Shown here: piece after piece, positions 25,512 through 37,921 of the stretch
Layout: every line of letters starts with the position of its first letter
Numbering within the stretch: position 1 is the stretch's first letter
From: Micromonospora ureilytica
Lineage (GTDB): Bacteria > Actinomycetota > Actinomycetes > Mycobacteriales > Micromonosporaceae
Assembly (NCBI RefSeq): GCF_015751765.1
Contig: NZ_JADOTX010000001.1
Location: 2,914,001-2,978,000 of the forward strand
Reading direction: 5' to 3'
Length of the DNA: 64,000 bases
Program-made: the position numbers and the translations under genes
The notes under the pieces: generated by a model
Seen by the model: only the letters and a program-made list of their open reading frames with translations
What the model was told of the DNA's origin: nothing
Databases searched by the model: none

Positions 25512-26188
25512 GCCACGCCCCGCTCGGTGAGCAGGTCGCGCAGCCGCGCCACGACCTCGTCGATGCCCAGCTCCGTGGTGTCCAGCACCACCGCGTCGGG
25601 CGCCTGGGCCAGTGGGTTGACCTTGCGGGTCGAGTCGAGACGGTCCCGCCGCGCCAGGTCGGCGGCCGTGGCCGCCACGTCGGCGGAGTCCTCGGCACTG
25701 CGCCGGGCGGCACGGGCCGCCTCGGAGGCGGTCAGGAAGACCTTCAGGTCAGCGTCCGGCGCGACGACCGAGCCGATGTCGCGACCCTCGACCACCATCC
25801 GACGAGCGTTGGCGATCATCTCGCGCTGCCGGGTGACGAGCAGCTCACGAACAGCCGGCACGGCGGCGACGGCGGAAACCGCGCCGGTCACCTCCGGGCC
25901 CCGGATATCCGCGTCCACGCCCACGCCGTCGACGGTCACGGCGTACCCCTGCGGGTGGGTGCCGATGTGCAGCTTGACCTCGCTGGCGACCTTCGCCACC
26001 GACGCGGCGTCGGCGAGGTCCACGCCGGAGCGCAGCACGGCAAACGTGATCGCCCGGTACATCGCCCCGGTGTCCAGGTAGCGCGCACCGATCGCGACGG
26101 CGAGCCGCCGCGACACGGTGGACTTACCCGAACCGGACGGCCCGTCCACAGCGACCACACATCGCCCGGCCCGTACGTTTTCCTCCAC
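25508..26188 (-). CDS. cmk: cytidylate kinase
   Basis: 226 residues. P-loop [20 protein letters not shown] and the [11 protein letters not shown] motif identify CMP/dCMP kinase, which supplies CDP and dCDP. I chose the GTG at 26188: TGAGGAGGACAC precedes it at ideal spacing and the length then matches E. coli Cmk (227). An ATG at 26263 would add 25 residues but has no ribosome site. The gene overlaps der by 4 nt, the same cmk-der order as Rv1712-Rv1713. Confidence 0.95.
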   Translation of the reverse strand: MEENVRAGRCVVAVDGPSGSGKSTVSRRLAVAIGARYLDTGAMYRAITFAVLRSGVDLADAASVAKVASEVKLHIGTHPQGYAVTVDGVGVDADIRGPEVTGAVSAVAAVPAVRELLVTRQREMIANARRMVVEGRDIGSVVAPDADLKVFLTASEAARAARRSAEDSADVAATAADLARRDRLDSTRKVNPLAQAPDAVVLDTTELGIDEVVARLRDLLTERGVA

Positions 26189-26383
26189 CGTGTCCTCCTC
26201 AGCCCGTACCTCACGGATCGCCCGGTGATCTGGCGCCGCAAGCGGTTTGTCAATCGTCATCAATCATGCCCGGGTCCTCTGGCGAACCCACGCGCGACGC
26301 CGCCGGAGGCGACCCACGCCACCCCGGCGGCCGCGTCTCGGCCGTTGCGAAGCCTACCGGCAGCCGTACCCCGAACTCGGGGG

Positions 26384-27154
26384 TCAGTCACCCACCGCGT
26401 TGAACAGGGCGGCGACCTCGGCGTTGGTCAACCGCCGGATCCGCCCGGTCCGCAGTTCACCCAGCCGGATGGGCCCGATCGAGGTACGCACCAGCCGGGT
26501 GACCGGGTGGCCGACCTCCTCCATCAGCCGCCGGACGATGTGCTTGCGGCCCTCGTGCAGGCTCAGCTCCACCTGGGCGGATTTACCCAGAGTGTCCACC
26601 ACCTTGAACGAGTCGACAGTGACCGGCCCGTCCTCCAGCTCGACGCCGGCCAACAGCCGCTTGCTCAGGTTGCGCGGAATCGGCCCGACCACCTCGGCCA
26701 GGTAGGTCTTCAGCACCTGGTACGACGGGTGCATGAGCTTGTGCGCGAGGGTGCCGTCGTTGGTGAGCAGCAGCAGCCCCTCGCTGTCCGCGTCGAGCCG
26801 CCCGACGTGGTAGACCCGCTGCTCCAGCCGGGCACCGATGAAGTCGGCCAGCTCGTTGCGGCCCTTGTCGTCCGCCATGGAGGTAACCACCCCACGCGGC
26901 TTGTTCATCGCCACGTAGACCAGGCGAATGTCGACCTGGAGGCGCTCCCCGTCGACGTGGATCACGGAGATGGCCGGGTCGACCTTGTCGCCGAGCTTGG
27001 CGACCCGCCCGTCCACGGTCACCCGGCGGCGGAAGATCAGATCCTCACAGGCGCGCCGGGAACCCACGCCGGCGGCGGCGAGCACCTTCTGCAGGCGCTC
27101 AGCCCCCTCGTAGACGGGCGCGTCGGCTTTGGGGGAACGGTTATCGGGTCGCAT
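26384..27154 (-). CDS. rluB: 23S rRNA pseudouridine synthase (RluB/RsuA family)
   Basis: 256 residues. An S4 RNA-binding domain (residues 17-65: ERLQKVLAAAGVGSRRACED) is followed by the catalytic domain; the active Asp lies in VGRLDADSEGLLLLTND. It converts uridine to pseudouridine in rRNA; the exact site (U2605 in E. coli RluB) is assumed from the family. The ATG at 27154 lies within the end of scpB (14-nt overlap), fitting the operon scpA-scpB-rluB. Confidence 0.92.
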   Translation of the reverse strand: MRPDNRSPKADAPVYEGAERLQKVLAAAGVGSRRACEDLIFRRRVTVDGRVAKLGDKVDPAISVIHVDGERLQVDIRLVYVAMNKPRGVVTSMADDKGRNELADFIGARLEQRVYHVGRLDADSEGLLLLTNDGTLAHKLMHPSYQVLKTYLAEVVGPIPRNLSKRLLAGVELEDGPVTVDSFKVVDTLGKSAQVELSLHEGRKHIVRRLMEEVGHPVTRLVRTSIGPIRLGELRTGRIRRLTNAEVAALFNAVGD

Positions 27155-28085
27155 CAGCAAGCTCTTCTACGTCGTCGGGCAGGAAGGGTGCGAGGGGCGG
27201 CAGCTCGTCGACGGTGTTCAGCCCGAGCTTCTCCAGGAACAACGTGGTGGTCCGGTAGAGGAACGCCCCGCTGTCCGTTTCGGTGCCGCACTCCTCTATG
27301 AGGCCACGGGTGACCAGCGTACGGATGACCCCGTCGCAGTTCACACCCCGGATGGCTGAGATTCGCGAACGGGTCACCGGCTGCTTGTACGCAACCACGG
27401 CGAGCGTCTCCAGCGCCGCCTGGGTCAGCCGCACGGACTGCCCGTCCAACACGAACCGCTCAACGTACGTAGCGTATTCCGGCCGGGTGTACAGCCGCCA
27501 CCCGCCGGCCGCCCGGCGCAGCTCGAACCCGTGCCCGGCCGCTGTGTAACCGGCGGCGATCTCGTCGAGCATCGGCCCGACCCGCTCGGCGGGCTGCTCC
27601 AGCACCTGGGCCAACACCAGCTCGCTGACCGGCTCGTCGACGACCAGCAGGATCGCCTCCAACGCCCCGCGCAGCTCGGTGTCGGACAGTTCGGGCGCGG
27701 GCTCCGGCGCGGCCGTCGCCCGCCGCCGCCCCGCCAACTGCCGCCGGGGTACGTCCCCAGCGGCCGCGTCCGGCTCCCCCACCGTCGAGCCCGTCCCCGA
27801 CTCCGAGCCCGACGCGTCCGAGCCCGACGCATTCGCGTCCGGCTCGGCGGAGATCTTGGAAGGTTCCGGCCCCTGGAGGGGCACGTCCCTTCCAAGATCT
27901 TCCTGTTCCGACGGTGGAGCGATGGCCGGGACCGGCGATGGGGTCGACTCGGCCCGCGGGAGGTCGGTGTTGTCGGGGGTGTTCTCGGGGGTGTCCTCGG
28001 CGGCGGGCGGGCGGAGGCGGTCCCACGGGGGGACCCAGGCTGCCGCCTGGTCGGCCAGCGAGTCCCGGCGTTCCTCGTCACTCAT
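27141..28085 (-). CDS. scpB: segregation and condensation protein B
   Basis: 314 residues. The two winged-helix domains that bind the ScpA-SMC complex occupy residues 130-300 (LRGALEAILLVVDEPVSELV, LETLAVVAYKQPVTRSRISA, then GLIEECG). The first 125 residues are an extra acidic, Pro/Ser/Asp-rich tail not found in short ScpB proteins (Bacillus, about 197 residues). A large palindrome lies inside this tail's coding sequence. The ATG overlaps the scpA end by 8 nt. Confidence 0.95.
   Translation of the reverse strand: MSDEERRDSLADQAAAWVPPWDRLRPPAAEDTPENTPDNTDLPRAESTPSPVPAIAPPSEQEDLGRDVPLQGPEPSKISAEPDANASGSDASGSESGTGSTVGEPDAAAGDVPRRQLAGRRRATAAPEPAPELSDTELRGALEAILLVVDEPVSELVLAQVLEQPAERVGPMLDEIAAGYTAAGHGFELRRAAGGWRLYTRPEYATYVERFVLDGQSVRLTQAALETLAVVAYKQPVTRSRISAIRGVNCDGVIRTLVTRGLIEECGTETDSGAFLYRTTTLFLEKLGLNTVDELPPLAPFLPDDVEELADATR
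27851..27900. repeat. palindromic element inside the scpB coding sequence
   Basis: AGATCTTGGAAGG (27851-27863) and its perfect complement (27888-27900) enclose a second small hairpin (CCCCTGGAGGGG). The 50-bp unit keeps the scpB frame and falls in the disordered N-terminal tail, like a palindromic repeat inserted into a tolerant region. Confidence 0.6.
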
Positions 28086-29091
28086 CCCGCGCACCCTCCG
28101 TCGTCCCCGCCCCGTCCGGCCCGCCGGCCTCCCCCACCGAACCAGGCCCAGGTCCCACCGGCCCAGGCTCCGGCGGCGCAGGCCCAAGCTCCACCGACTC
28201 AGGCCCAGGCTCCGGCGGCTCCGGGTCGGCCGGGGCGCCGGCGTACTCGTCGACGTGCAGCTCGGTGTCGCCGTCGGTCGGGCCGGTCCAGCGCACGGTC
28301 AGCTCCTCCAGGGCCTGCTCCTGCACGAAGGACACCAGGCCCTCCCGGTACAGCTCCAGCAGCGCGAGGAACCGGGCCACCACCTCAAGGGTGGCCTCGC
28401 AGTCGGCGCAGAGCAGCGAGAACGTGGCCGTCCCGGCCCGGCGCAGCCGGGCGGCGAGGATCGCCGCGTGTTCTCGGACACTGACCCGGACCATGTGGAT
28501 GTGGGCGATGGAGACTTCCGGCACCGGTTTCGGGGTCATCGCCTTCACGGCAAGCCTCAGCAGCCGCTGGGGGCCGATGCCGAGCACCAGGTCGGGCAGC
28601 GCCTCGGCGTACCGGGGCTCCAGGCTCACCGCGCGCGGATACCGTCGGCCGCCGACGGCTTCCAGCTCGGCGATGTGCGCCGCCGCCTCCTTGTACGCCT
28701 TGTACTGCAACAGCCGGGCGAAGAGCAGGTCCCGTGCCTCCAGCAGGGCGAGGTCCGCCTCGTCCTCGACCTCGGCGGAGGGCAGCAGCCGGGCGGCCTT
28801 CAGGTCGAGCAGGGTCGCGGCGATGAGCAGGAACTCGCTGGCCTCGTCGAGGTCCCAGTCGTCGCCCATCGCCCGGATGTAGGCGATGAACTCGTCGGTG
28901 ACCGTGTGCAGGGCCACCTCGGTGACGTCGAGTTTGTGCTTGCCGATCAATTGCAGCAGCAGGTCGAACGGGCCGGTGAAGTTGGCGAGCCGGACCGTGA
29001 ACCCGGCGGGCTGCACACCGTCGACCACGGCCGGAGCGGCGGTCGCGGGCGGGTCGAGGGGTGGCGCGGTCACCGGACGACCGTAGTCCAC
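28078..29091 (-). CDS. scpA: segregation and condensation protein A
   Basis: 337 residues. The kleisin N-terminal domain (FTVRLANFTGPFDLLLQLIG, HKLDVTEVALHTVTDEFI) binds SMC; the C-terminal winged helix lies near residues 220-270 (FLALLELYREGLVSFVQEQ). The last 55 residues are a Pro/Gly/Glu repeat tail beyond the usual length of about 250. The frame starts at GTG; a second GTG (29073) is possible. Order parA-scpA-scpB matches Rv1708-Rv1710. Confidence 0.95.
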   Translation of the reverse strand: MDYGRPVTAPPLDPPATAAPAVVDGVQPAGFTVRLANFTGPFDLLLQLIGKHKLDVTEVALHTVTDEFIAYIRAMGDDWDLDEASEFLLIAATLLDLKAARLLPSAEVEDEADLALLEARDLLFARLLQYKAYKEAAAHIAELEAVGGRRYPRAVSLEPRYAEALPDLVLGIGPQRLLRLAVKAMTPKPVPEVSIAHIHMVRVSVREHAAILAARLRRAGTATFSLLCADCEATLEVVARFLALLELYREGLVSFVQEQALEELTVRWTGPTDGDTELHVDEYAGAPADPEPPEPGPESVELGPAPPEPGPVGPGPGSVGEAGGPDGAGTTEGARDE

Positions 29092-29114
29092 GAGGCGGGC
29101 ACCGGGCGTTCCGG

Positions 29115-30038
29115 CTACCGCTCCGACTGGGCGGCGATCACCTCGCGGGCCAGCTGACGGTAGTTACGTGCCCCGGAGGAGGCGGGGTCCATCGTGGTGA
29201 TGGGGGCACCGGCCACGGTGGACTCGGGGAACTTGACCGTCTTGGTGATGACCGTCTGGTAGACCTTGTCGCCGAACGCCTCCACCACCCGCTGGAGGAC
29301 CTGGCGGCAGTGTGTGGTGCGGCTGTCGTACATGGTGGCGAGGATGCCTTCGAGTTCCAGGTCGAAGTTGAGCCGCTCGCGCACCTTGTCGATGGTGTCC
29401 AGCAGCAGTGCCACACCGCGCAGGCTGAAGAACTCGCACTCCAGCGGGATGAGCACACCGTGCGCGACGGTCAGCGCGTTGATCGCCAGCAGGCCGAGCG
29501 ACGGCTGGCAGTCGATCAGGATGTAGTCGTACTCCTTGCGGACCGTACGCAGGACCCGGGCCAGGGCCATCTCCCGGGCGACCTCGTTGACGAGCTGGAT
29601 CTCGGCGGCGGAGAGGTCGATGTTGGCCGGCAGCAGGTGCAGCCCCGCGACGTCGGTCTTGATGACGACGTCCTCGGCGAGGATGTCGTCCTGCATGAGC
29701 AGGTTGTAGATGGACAGGTCGAGGTTGTGCGGGTTGACGCCCAGCCCCACCGAGAGCGCGCCCTGTGGGTCGAAGTCGACCAGCAGCACCTTGCGGCCGT
29801 ACTCGGCGAGGGCGGCACCCAGGTTGATGGTGGTCGTGGTCTTGCCGACGCCACCCTTCTGGTTGGCCATCGCGATGATGCGCGCGGGGCCGTGCCGGTC
29901 GGTGGGCATCGGCTCGGGAATGGGCTTGCGCATCGTGTAGGCAGCCGGGTCCGCGGGACCGAGGTCCGCGCCGAGCGTGGCCTGCTGCTCGCGGAGCTCC
30001 GACGTCCAGGTCTCGGCACGGTCACCGTTGCCAGCCAT
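29115..30038 (-). CDS. ParA-family chromosome-partitioning ATPase
   Basis: 307 residues. Deviant Walker A KGGVGKTTTTINLG, then LVDFDPQGALSVGLG, IDCQPSLGLLAINAL and PLECEFFSLRGV are diagnostic of ParA/Soj ATPases. Located between xerD and scpA as in Rv1708; it is a second ParA-type protein, not the origin-linked parA of the parAB operon, since no parB follows. Start chosen at MAGNGDR because GGGAGGGGG lies upstream. Confidence 0.93.
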   Translation of the reverse strand: MAGNGDRAETWTSELREQQATLGADLGPADPAAYTMRKPIPEPMPTDRHGPARIIAMANQKGGVGKTTTTINLGAALAEYGRKVLLVDFDPQGALSVGLGVNPHNLDLSIYNLLMQDDILAEDVVIKTDVAGLHLLPANIDLSAAEIQLVNEVAREMALARVLRTVRKEYDYILIDCQPSLGLLAINALTVAHGVLIPLECEFFSLRGVALLLDTIDKVRERLNFDLELEGILATMYDSRTTHCRQVLQRVVEAFGDKVYQTVITKTVKFPESTVAGAPITTMDPASSGARNYRQLAREVIAAQSER

Positions 30039-30218
30039 GTGCTCGTTGCCCCCTCCCGACGACCCCACCCGGCGTCGGAGCCGTCCGACGTCCTTCGCGG
30101 CGCCGCTGCGCACCCCGGTCGTGTCGCCCCAGGAGGTCCGCGCCGATGCCGACTGTACGCCACCGACCAGCAGGGGGTTCGGCACCGGCCCGGCGTGTCG
30201 GCGCCGACCGCGACCCGT

Positions 30219-31184
30219 TCAGCCCCGGGCGCGCGGATGCGCGGTGGCGTACACCTCGCGCAACCGCTCCACCGTGACCAACGTGTAGACCTGGGTGGTG
30301 GTCACCGACGCGTGGCCGAGCAGTTCCTGGACCACCCGAACGTCGGCGCCGCCGTCGAGCAGGTGGGTGGCGTACGAGTGGCGCAGGGTGTGCGGCGAGA
30401 CGGCGGCGGGCCCGTCGACGGGGAGCCCGGCCCGGTCGGCGGCGCGGCGCAGGATGCCCCAGGCGCCCTGGCGGGACAGCGCGCCGCCGCGGGCGTTGAG
30501 GAACACCGCCGGGGTGCCCCGGCCGGCGGCGGCCAGCCCGGGACGGGCCCGGACCAGGTAGGCGCGGACCGCCTCGACGGCGTACCCGCCGATGGGCACC
30601 AGCCGCACCCGGCCGCCCTTGCCGCGCAGCAACACCGTGCCCTCGTCGGTGTCGAGGTCGTCCACGGCGGCGCCGACCGCTTCGGAGATGCGCGCGCCGG
30701 TGCCGTACAGGAACTCCAGCAACGCCCGGTCGCGCAGCGCGAGGGGCGCGTCGTCGCCGGTCGCGGTGATCGGGCCGGCGGTTTCCAGCAGCCGGATCAC
30801 GTCCTCGACCGGTAGCGCCCGGGGCAGCCGCCGGGGCGGCGTGGGCGGGCGGACGTCGCGGCTCGGATCGGCGCCGGCCAGGCCCTCGCGCAGCGCGAAG
30901 CGGTGCAGGCCGCGGACCGCGCTGGCCGCGCGGGCGGCGGAGGAGACGGCGAGGGGCGGGTGCGCGTCGTCGCCGGCGCGTAGCCGCGCCAGGTGCGACT
31001 CGACGAGGCCGGCGCCGACCGACGCGAGGTCGGCGACGCCGGCGTCGGCCAGGGTCGCGAGATAACGGTCCAGATCCCGACGGTACGAGGCGAGCGTGTT
31101 CGCGGAGAGGCCACGTTCGACGGTCAGGTGGTCGAGGTATCCGCGGACGGCACGGCGCAGCGCCGGCGTGGGTGGTGTGTCCAC
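30219..31184 (-). CDS. xerD: site-specific tyrosine recombinase XerD
   Basis: 321 residues. N-terminal core-binding domain ([20 protein letters not shown]) and catalytic domain with Arg (YGTGARISE), Lys ([10 protein letters not shown]), [21 protein letters not shown] and Tyr300. With XerC it resolves chromosome dimers at dif. The start is uncertain: GTG 31184 is the only clear in-frame start near the domain, without a good ribosome site. It is 38 bp downstream of ald, a position shared with Rv1701. Confidence 0.93.
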   Translation of the reverse strand: MDTPPTPALRRAVRGYLDHLTVERGLSANTLASYRRDLDRYLATLADAGVADLASVGAGLVESHLARLRAGDDAHPPLAVSSAARAASAVRGLHRFALREGLAGADPSRDVRPPTPPRRLPRALPVEDVIRLLETAGPITATGDDAPLALRDRALLEFLYGTGARISEAVGAAVDDLDTDEGTVLLRGKGGRVRLVPIGGYAVEAVRAYLVRARPGLAAAGRGTPAVFLNARGGALSRQGAWGILRRAADRAGLPVDGPAAVSPHTLRHSYATHLLDGGADVRVVQELLGHASVTTTQVYTLVTVERLREVYATAHPRARG

Positions 31185-31222
31185 GCCGGCGGAGTCCGTG
31201 CCGCCGGTCAGCCCGCCACCGT

Positions 31223-32338
31223 TCAGGCCAGCGCGTCGGCCAGCGGGAGCACGTCCATGCCGTGCGCCTCGGCGACCGGGCCGTAGGTGACCTGACCGGC
31301 GTGGGTGTTGAGGCCCAGCGCCAGTGCCGGGTCGTTGCGCAGCGCCTCGCGCCAGCCCTGGTTGGCCAGCTCCAGGGCGTACGGCAGGGTGACGTTGGTC
31401 AGCGCGTACGTGCTGGTGTTCGGCACCGCGCCGGGCATGTTCGCGACGCAGTAGAAGATCGACTCGTGCACCTTGTAGACCGGGTCGGCGTGCGTGGTGG
31501 GACGCGAGTCCTCGAAGCAGCCGCCCTGGTCGATGGCGATGTCGACGAGCACGCTGCCCGGCTTCATCCGGGAGACCAGCTCGTTGGAGATCAGCGTCGG
31601 GGCCTTCGTGCCGGGCACCAGCACCGCGCCGATGACCAGGTCGGCGTCGAGCACGGCCCGCTCGACCTCGTACGCGTTCGACGCGACGGTCTGCAGGTGG
31701 CCCCGGTAGATCGCGTCGGCCTGCCGCAGCCGGGCGACGTTCTTGTCCAGCAGCAGCACCTCGGACTGCAGTCCCAGCGCGATCGCGGCGGCGTTCATGC
31801 CGGAGACGCCGGCGCCGATGACCACGGTCTTGGCCGCGTACACGCCGGAGACACCGCCGGGCAGCACACCGCGTCCACCGCCGGTGCGCATCATGTAGAA
31901 GGCGCCCATCTGCGGGGCGAGCCGGCCGGCCACTTCGGACATCGGGGCGAGCAGTGGCAGCGACCGGTCGGGCAGCTCGACGGTCTCGTACGCGATGCCG
32001 GTGACCCGGCGGTCGATCAGCGCGTCGGTGCACTCCTTGGAGGCGGCCAGGTGCAGGTAGGTGAAGAGCACCTGCCCCTCGCGCATCCGGTGGTACTCCT
32101 CGGCGATCGGCTCCTTGACCTTGAGCACCAGCTCGGCGGTCTCCCACACCTCGTCGGCGGTGGCGAGGATCGTCGCGCCGGCGGCGGCGAACTCCTCGTC
32201 GGTGATGCTGGAGCCAACCCCGGCGCCGGACTCGACGAAGACCTGGTGGCCGCTGCGGGTGAACTCGTTGACGCCCGCTGGCGTGATCGCCACGCGGTAC
32301 TCGTGGTTCTTGACCTCGCGTGGGATTCCGACCTTCAC
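31223..32338 (-). CDS. ald: alanine dehydrogenase
   Basis: 371 residues, the same length as M. tuberculosis Ald. [20 protein letters not shown] (GTG start here) opens the substrate domain, and [18 protein letters not shown] is the NAD-binding Rossmann motif. It interconverts L-alanine and pyruvate with NAD and ammonia. AGAGAGGTG precedes the start. A 10-bp inverted repeat lies 64 bp upstream. Probably cotranscribed with xerD. Confidence 0.97.
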   Translation of the reverse strand: MKVGIPREVKNHEYRVAITPAGVNEFTRSGHQVFVESGAGVGSSITDEEFAAAGATILATADEVWETAELVLKVKEPIAEEYHRMREGQVLFTYLHLAASKECTDALIDRRVTGIAYETVELPDRSLPLLAPMSEVAGRLAPQMGAFYMMRTGGGRGVLPGGVSGVYAAKTVVIGAGVSGMNAAAIALGLQSEVLLLDKNVARLRQADAIYRGHLQTVASNAYEVERAVLDADLVIGAVLVPGTKAPTLISNELVSRMKPGSVLVDIAIDQGGCFEDSRPTTHADPVYKVHESIFYCVANMPGAVPNTSTYALTNVTLPYALELANQGWREALRNDPALALGLNTHAGQVTYGPVAEAHGMDVLPLADALA

Positions 32339-32401
32339 GATGCAGACACCTCTCTTCGGGGCTGCTCTCCCCCGACTGCTCGGTGCCACGACGGCCCCTT
32401 T

Positions 32402-32431
32402 GCCGCCGCGGTACACCGGTCCCGCGGCGGC
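32402..32431. promoter_or_regulatory. inverted repeat upstream of ald
   Basis: GCCGCCGCGG (32402-32411) and CCGCGGCGGC (32422-32431) around a 10-nt loop, 64 bp before the ald start. It could be an operator or a leader hairpin; no regulator is known from this sequence. Confidence 0.4.
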
Positions 32432-32616
32432 AGTCTAGGCGCGCCCGGCGCCGCCGCGAGCCAGCACAGTGGCATCCGGTGCGCGGGTGTCCTGACGAAG
32501 TGTCAGGGCGCCGCCCGGGTTCGGCGGCCGAGCGTCACCTCAGCCGACAGGACAGTGTTTCACCATTATCGTCCCATCTGCCGGACGGCGGTGCGGACAG
32601 CCGACCAGTGGATCAC

Positions 32617-32622
32617 TAATGT
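32617..32622 (+). promoter_or_regulatory. leaderless -10 box of the TM2 gene
   Basis: TAATGT 8 nt before ATG 32631 with no Shine-Dalgarno sequence between them, fitting leaderless transcription. Confidence 0.4.
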
Positions 32623-32630
32623 GTCCGCCC

Positions 32631-32906
32631 ATGACCACTCCTCCTTACCAGCCCGGTTACTCCCAGCCGGGGTACCCCCAGGGCGTTTCCGACAAGAGCA
32701 AGCTCGTCGCGGGCGTCCTCGGCATCCTGCTGGGCACCTTCGGCGCCGGCCGGTTCTACACCGGCCACACCAAGATCGCTGTTCTCCAGCTCGTCGTGAG
32801 CCTGGTGACCTGCGGCTTCGGCTCTCTCTGGGGCCTCATCGACGGCATCCTCATCCTGGTCAACGGCGGCACGGACGCGCAGGGCCGCCCGCTGCGCGAC
32901 TCCTAG
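32631..32906 (+). CDS. TM2-domain membrane protein
   Basis: 91 residues. A Pro/Tyr/Gln-rich N-terminus (residues 1-19) precedes a TM2 domain: LVAGVLGILLGTFGAGRFYT, then helix 2 with VVSLVTCGFGSLWGLIDGIL. The DGI motif at the end is the TM2 signature. Function of bacterial TM2 proteins is unknown. It is the only plus-strand gene in this part of the core block and ends in a strong bidirectional terminator shared with the NUDIX gene. Confidence 0.9.
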   Translation: MTTPPYQPGYSQPGYPQGVSDKSKLVAGVLGILLGTFGAGRFYTGHTKIAVLQLVVSLVTCGFGSLWGLIDGILILVNGGTDAQGRPLRDS

Positions 32907-32918
32907 ACCAGACCACGA

Positions 32919-32950
32919 GAGGGGCCCCGCGGCTGACCGCGGGGCCCCTC
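32919..32950. terminator. bidirectional terminator between TM2 and NUDIX genes
   Basis: GAGGGGCCCCGCGG, loop CTGA, then the exact complement: a 14-bp GC stem. It lies between convergent genes and can serve both. Confidence 0.85.
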
Positions 32951-32989
32951 TTCGCGTACTTTCCTCGCCGGCTGGACCGGCGGCGACGC

Positions 32990-35370
<2,381 letters not shown>

Positions 35371-35506
35371 TCATGCAGACCGCCGTGCTTGATCAGCAAA
35401 GTGATCACGCGATCCACGGGATTCGACGGTAACACCTCCCGGGCGGGTACCCGCAGGCCGCACCCCGGCTGCGACACCTCCGGGCCATCCGGGCGAGGCC
35501 CGACGG

Positions 35507-37921
35507 TCAGGACGCGGCAACCTCCGTCGATGACCGGGAGACCTGCCGGGGCGGCACGGGCACCGTCGGCGCGGCGTCCGGCGTCGACCCGCTCGCGGTC
35601 GGGTCGGCCGGTTCGTCGGCGTCCCCGCGGCGGTCGCCCGGAGTGTCCGACGCCGGTTGCGTGACAGTCGCCGGCGCGCTCGCGGGTGGGCCGCTGATCG
35701 GACGGGGGTGCACGGCGCCCAGTGGCCCACCGCCGCCGGTCGGGCCGTCACCCCCACCGACCGGGCCGACCCCGCCCGAGCCGGAGTCGTCGTCGGCGCC
35801 GTTGGCGCGGGAGCGGCCCGGTGCCGGGCGGGTCCGGTCCGCGGCGTGCCCGAGCACCCGCAGCGACGCCAGGGCGGCCATCGGCACCACCAGGGCCACG
35901 GCAGCGCCCATCACGTCCAGTGCCGCGCCGTCGAGCACACCACCGAGCACCGCGGCGACGACCGTGCCGGCCAGCGCGGCCCGGACCGCCGGGTAGATGC
36001 CGAACAGCCGCATCAGCCCACCCCACGGCTGCAACAGCGCGAACCACACCAACAACCCGCCGGTCAACGCCAGCACGGTCAACGGGCTGTTGACCAACGT
36101 CTCGAAATTCTCCGTGCTGGACCGGTGCACGGCGAACCCGCCGGTGCCGTCGCCGAGCGCGGAGAGGAACCGGCCCAGACTGCCCCGCTCCGCCGCAGGA
36201 CGCCGCAGGTCCACCACCGCGAACCCGATACCGACCGCGAGCGCGGCCATGGCGGCCCAGGCCAGCCGGCTGATCGTCAGCCAGCCGCCGGCGCTGATCA
36301 CGGCGGCGACGCTCACCCCGGCGGTGAGCGCGATCGCGCCGACCGGGTCGGCACCCAGGTACGGGCTGCCGACCACCACCACGGCGAGACCACCCACCGC
36401 CACCATCACCGCCGGCCGCCAGCCCCGGTGCACCCGTTGGGCGAACCAGCCGCCGGTGACCAACGCGCCGGCGAGGAACACTCCCAGCCCCACCGTGCTC
36501 AGCCCGGAATACCGGCCGCCCTGCAACGCGGAGTAGCCGACCACGCTGTTGAGCTGGAGACGGGACCCGGTGAGCACGTCCAGCCCGACCACGAGCGTGG
36601 CGAGGCCGGCCACCGCGCCGACCGGCCCGAGGGTCTTCGCGTACCCGGGCGCGAACCGCACCGCCGCGGTGCCGGCGGCCACCAACAGCGCGGTCACCCC
36701 GGCGAAGATCCACCCGGGGTGCTCGCTCCGCCACCAGGGCACCGCGTCGGCCAGCAGCGCCGCCGGCACAGTCAACGCCGCGGCGACCAGCAGCAGCTCC
36801 ACCACCGCCACGATCCGCCCGGAGACGGGCGTCGGGCCGGCCGGGCCGGCGTGCGGGCGGGCCCGGCGCAGCAGTGGCAGGATCGCGACCGCCAGCAGCA
36901 CCTGCACCCCGGCGAGCAACGCGAAGAACACACCGGAGACCGAGCGCTGGGCAGCCGCCTCCCGGTCGGCGTTCGCCGGCGCGTCGACGGCCTCGGTCAG
37001 GTCGGCGGGACGACCGCCGACGCTGAGCGCCGGACGGCCCAGGAAGAGCCGTTCCGGCATCGGCCGGCCCAGCGCGGCGAGGGCGGTCGGCGCGAGGTCG
37101 ACAAGTTGCAGGTAACCGTCCCGGCCGGTGCTGGCCGAGGTGAGCCACCCCCGCTCCCAGCCCGGCCCGTCGGCGACCGCCACGTGCAGCCGCGACGACT
37201 GGGTGGTGTCGGAGATCCCCGCGACCAGCACCAACGACCGTGGGGGTCGCGCCGCCAGCACCCGGGCCAGCTCGGCGTCCGCCGCGCGGGCCTGCTCGGC
37301 GCGGGTCGCCGGGTCGGCCCCCCCGACCGTGCCGAGGTCGACGATGCTCAGCACACACGAGCCGAGCAGCGGCCGCGGGTCGGCCGGCAGCGCCGAGGCG
37401 TACCTGTCGACGCGGCCGAACGGTCGGGCGGCGGCCACGGCCGCGCCCGGGCCCACGGCGACGGAGCACCGCACCGACTCCGACAACGAGCCGGGCATGG
37501 CGCCCCAGGGCAGCCGCTGCTGGTTGTACTGGACCACGCTCTCCTGGTCGGGCAGGTTCGCGCCGATGCCGTCCGGTTGCTCCACCGTCACCGCCGCCGC
37601 CGGACAACCATCGGCCGCCCGGCTGCCGTTCCACGCGGCGAAGCTGCCCGCGCCCAGGGTCAACCAGCCGTCCACCGGGCAGGTGGGCCGGTGCGCGGAG
37701 CGCACGGACAGTGAGCCGATTGAGCCGTCCTGGGCCATCCGCCACAGCGTCGGGGTGCTCTGCGGATCCACGTCCTCCCAGCGCAGCCCGGCGATCCCGG
37801 CGAGCACCACGAAGTCGGCGGTGCGTTGCGGGGCGCCCTGGGGTGGGCGGGCGGCGAGCGCGGTGACGCCCAGCGCCACCACGATCACTGTCAACAGGGC
37901 GGGGGCGATTCGGCGCAGCAT
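35507..37921 (-). CDS. large membrane protein with alkaline-phosphatase-like ectodomain
   Basis: 804 residues. A signal-anchor helix (residues 5-25) is followed by an extracytoplasmic domain (about 35-330) with FVVLAGIAGLRWEDVDPQST, SVRSAHRPTCPVDGWLTLG and LQLVDLAPTALAALG, a layout like membrane phosphatase/sulfatase-type folds. Nine or more membrane helices follow (350-690), then a 115-residue Pro/Gly/Asp-rich tail. The catalytic residues of an active phosphatase are not evident. The ATG overlaps the glycosyltransferase stop (TGATG), so the two are coupled. Role in envelope polymer handling is inferred from context. Confidence 0.75.
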   Translation of the reverse strand: MLRRIAPALLTVIVVALGVTALAARPPQGAPQRTADFVVLAGIAGLRWEDVDPQSTPTLWRMAQDGSIGSLSVRSAHRPTCPVDGWLTLGAGSFAAWNGSRAADGCPAAAVTVEQPDGIGANLPDQESVVQYNQQRLPWGAMPGSLSESVRCSVAVGPGAAVAAARPFGRVDRYASALPADPRPLLGSCVLSIVDLGTVGGADPATRAEQARAADAELARVLAARPPRSLVLVAGISDTTQSSRLHVAVADGPGWERGWLTSASTGRDGYLQLVDLAPTALAALGRPMPERLFLGRPALSVGGRPADLTEAVDAPANADREAAAQRSVSGVFFALLAGVQVLLAVAILPLLRRARPHAGPAGPTPVSGRIVAVVELLLVAAALTVPAALLADAVPWWRSEHPGWIFAGVTALLVAAGTAAVRFAPGYAKTLGPVGAVAGLATLVVGLDVLTGSRLQLNSVVGYSALQGGRYSGLSTVGLGVFLAGALVTGGWFAQRVHRGWRPAVMVAVGGLAVVVVGSPYLGADPVGAIALTAGVSVAAVISAGGWLTISRLAWAAMAALAVGIGFAVVDLRRPAAERGSLGRFLSALGDGTGGFAVHRSSTENFETLVNSPLTVLALTGGLLVWFALLQPWGGLMRLFGIYPAVRAALAGTVVAAVLGGVLDGAALDVMGAAVALVVPMAALASLRVLGHAADRTRPAPGRSRANGADDDSGSGGVGPVGGGDGPTGGGGPLGAVHPRPISGPPASAPATVTQPASDTPGDRRGDADEPADPTASGSTPDAAPTVPVPPRQVSRSSTEVAAS

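Noticed and set aside
30219..32147. 642-codon frame spanning xerD and part of ald
   Set aside because: The upstream half is an out-of-frame read of ald; only the last 321 codons form XerD.
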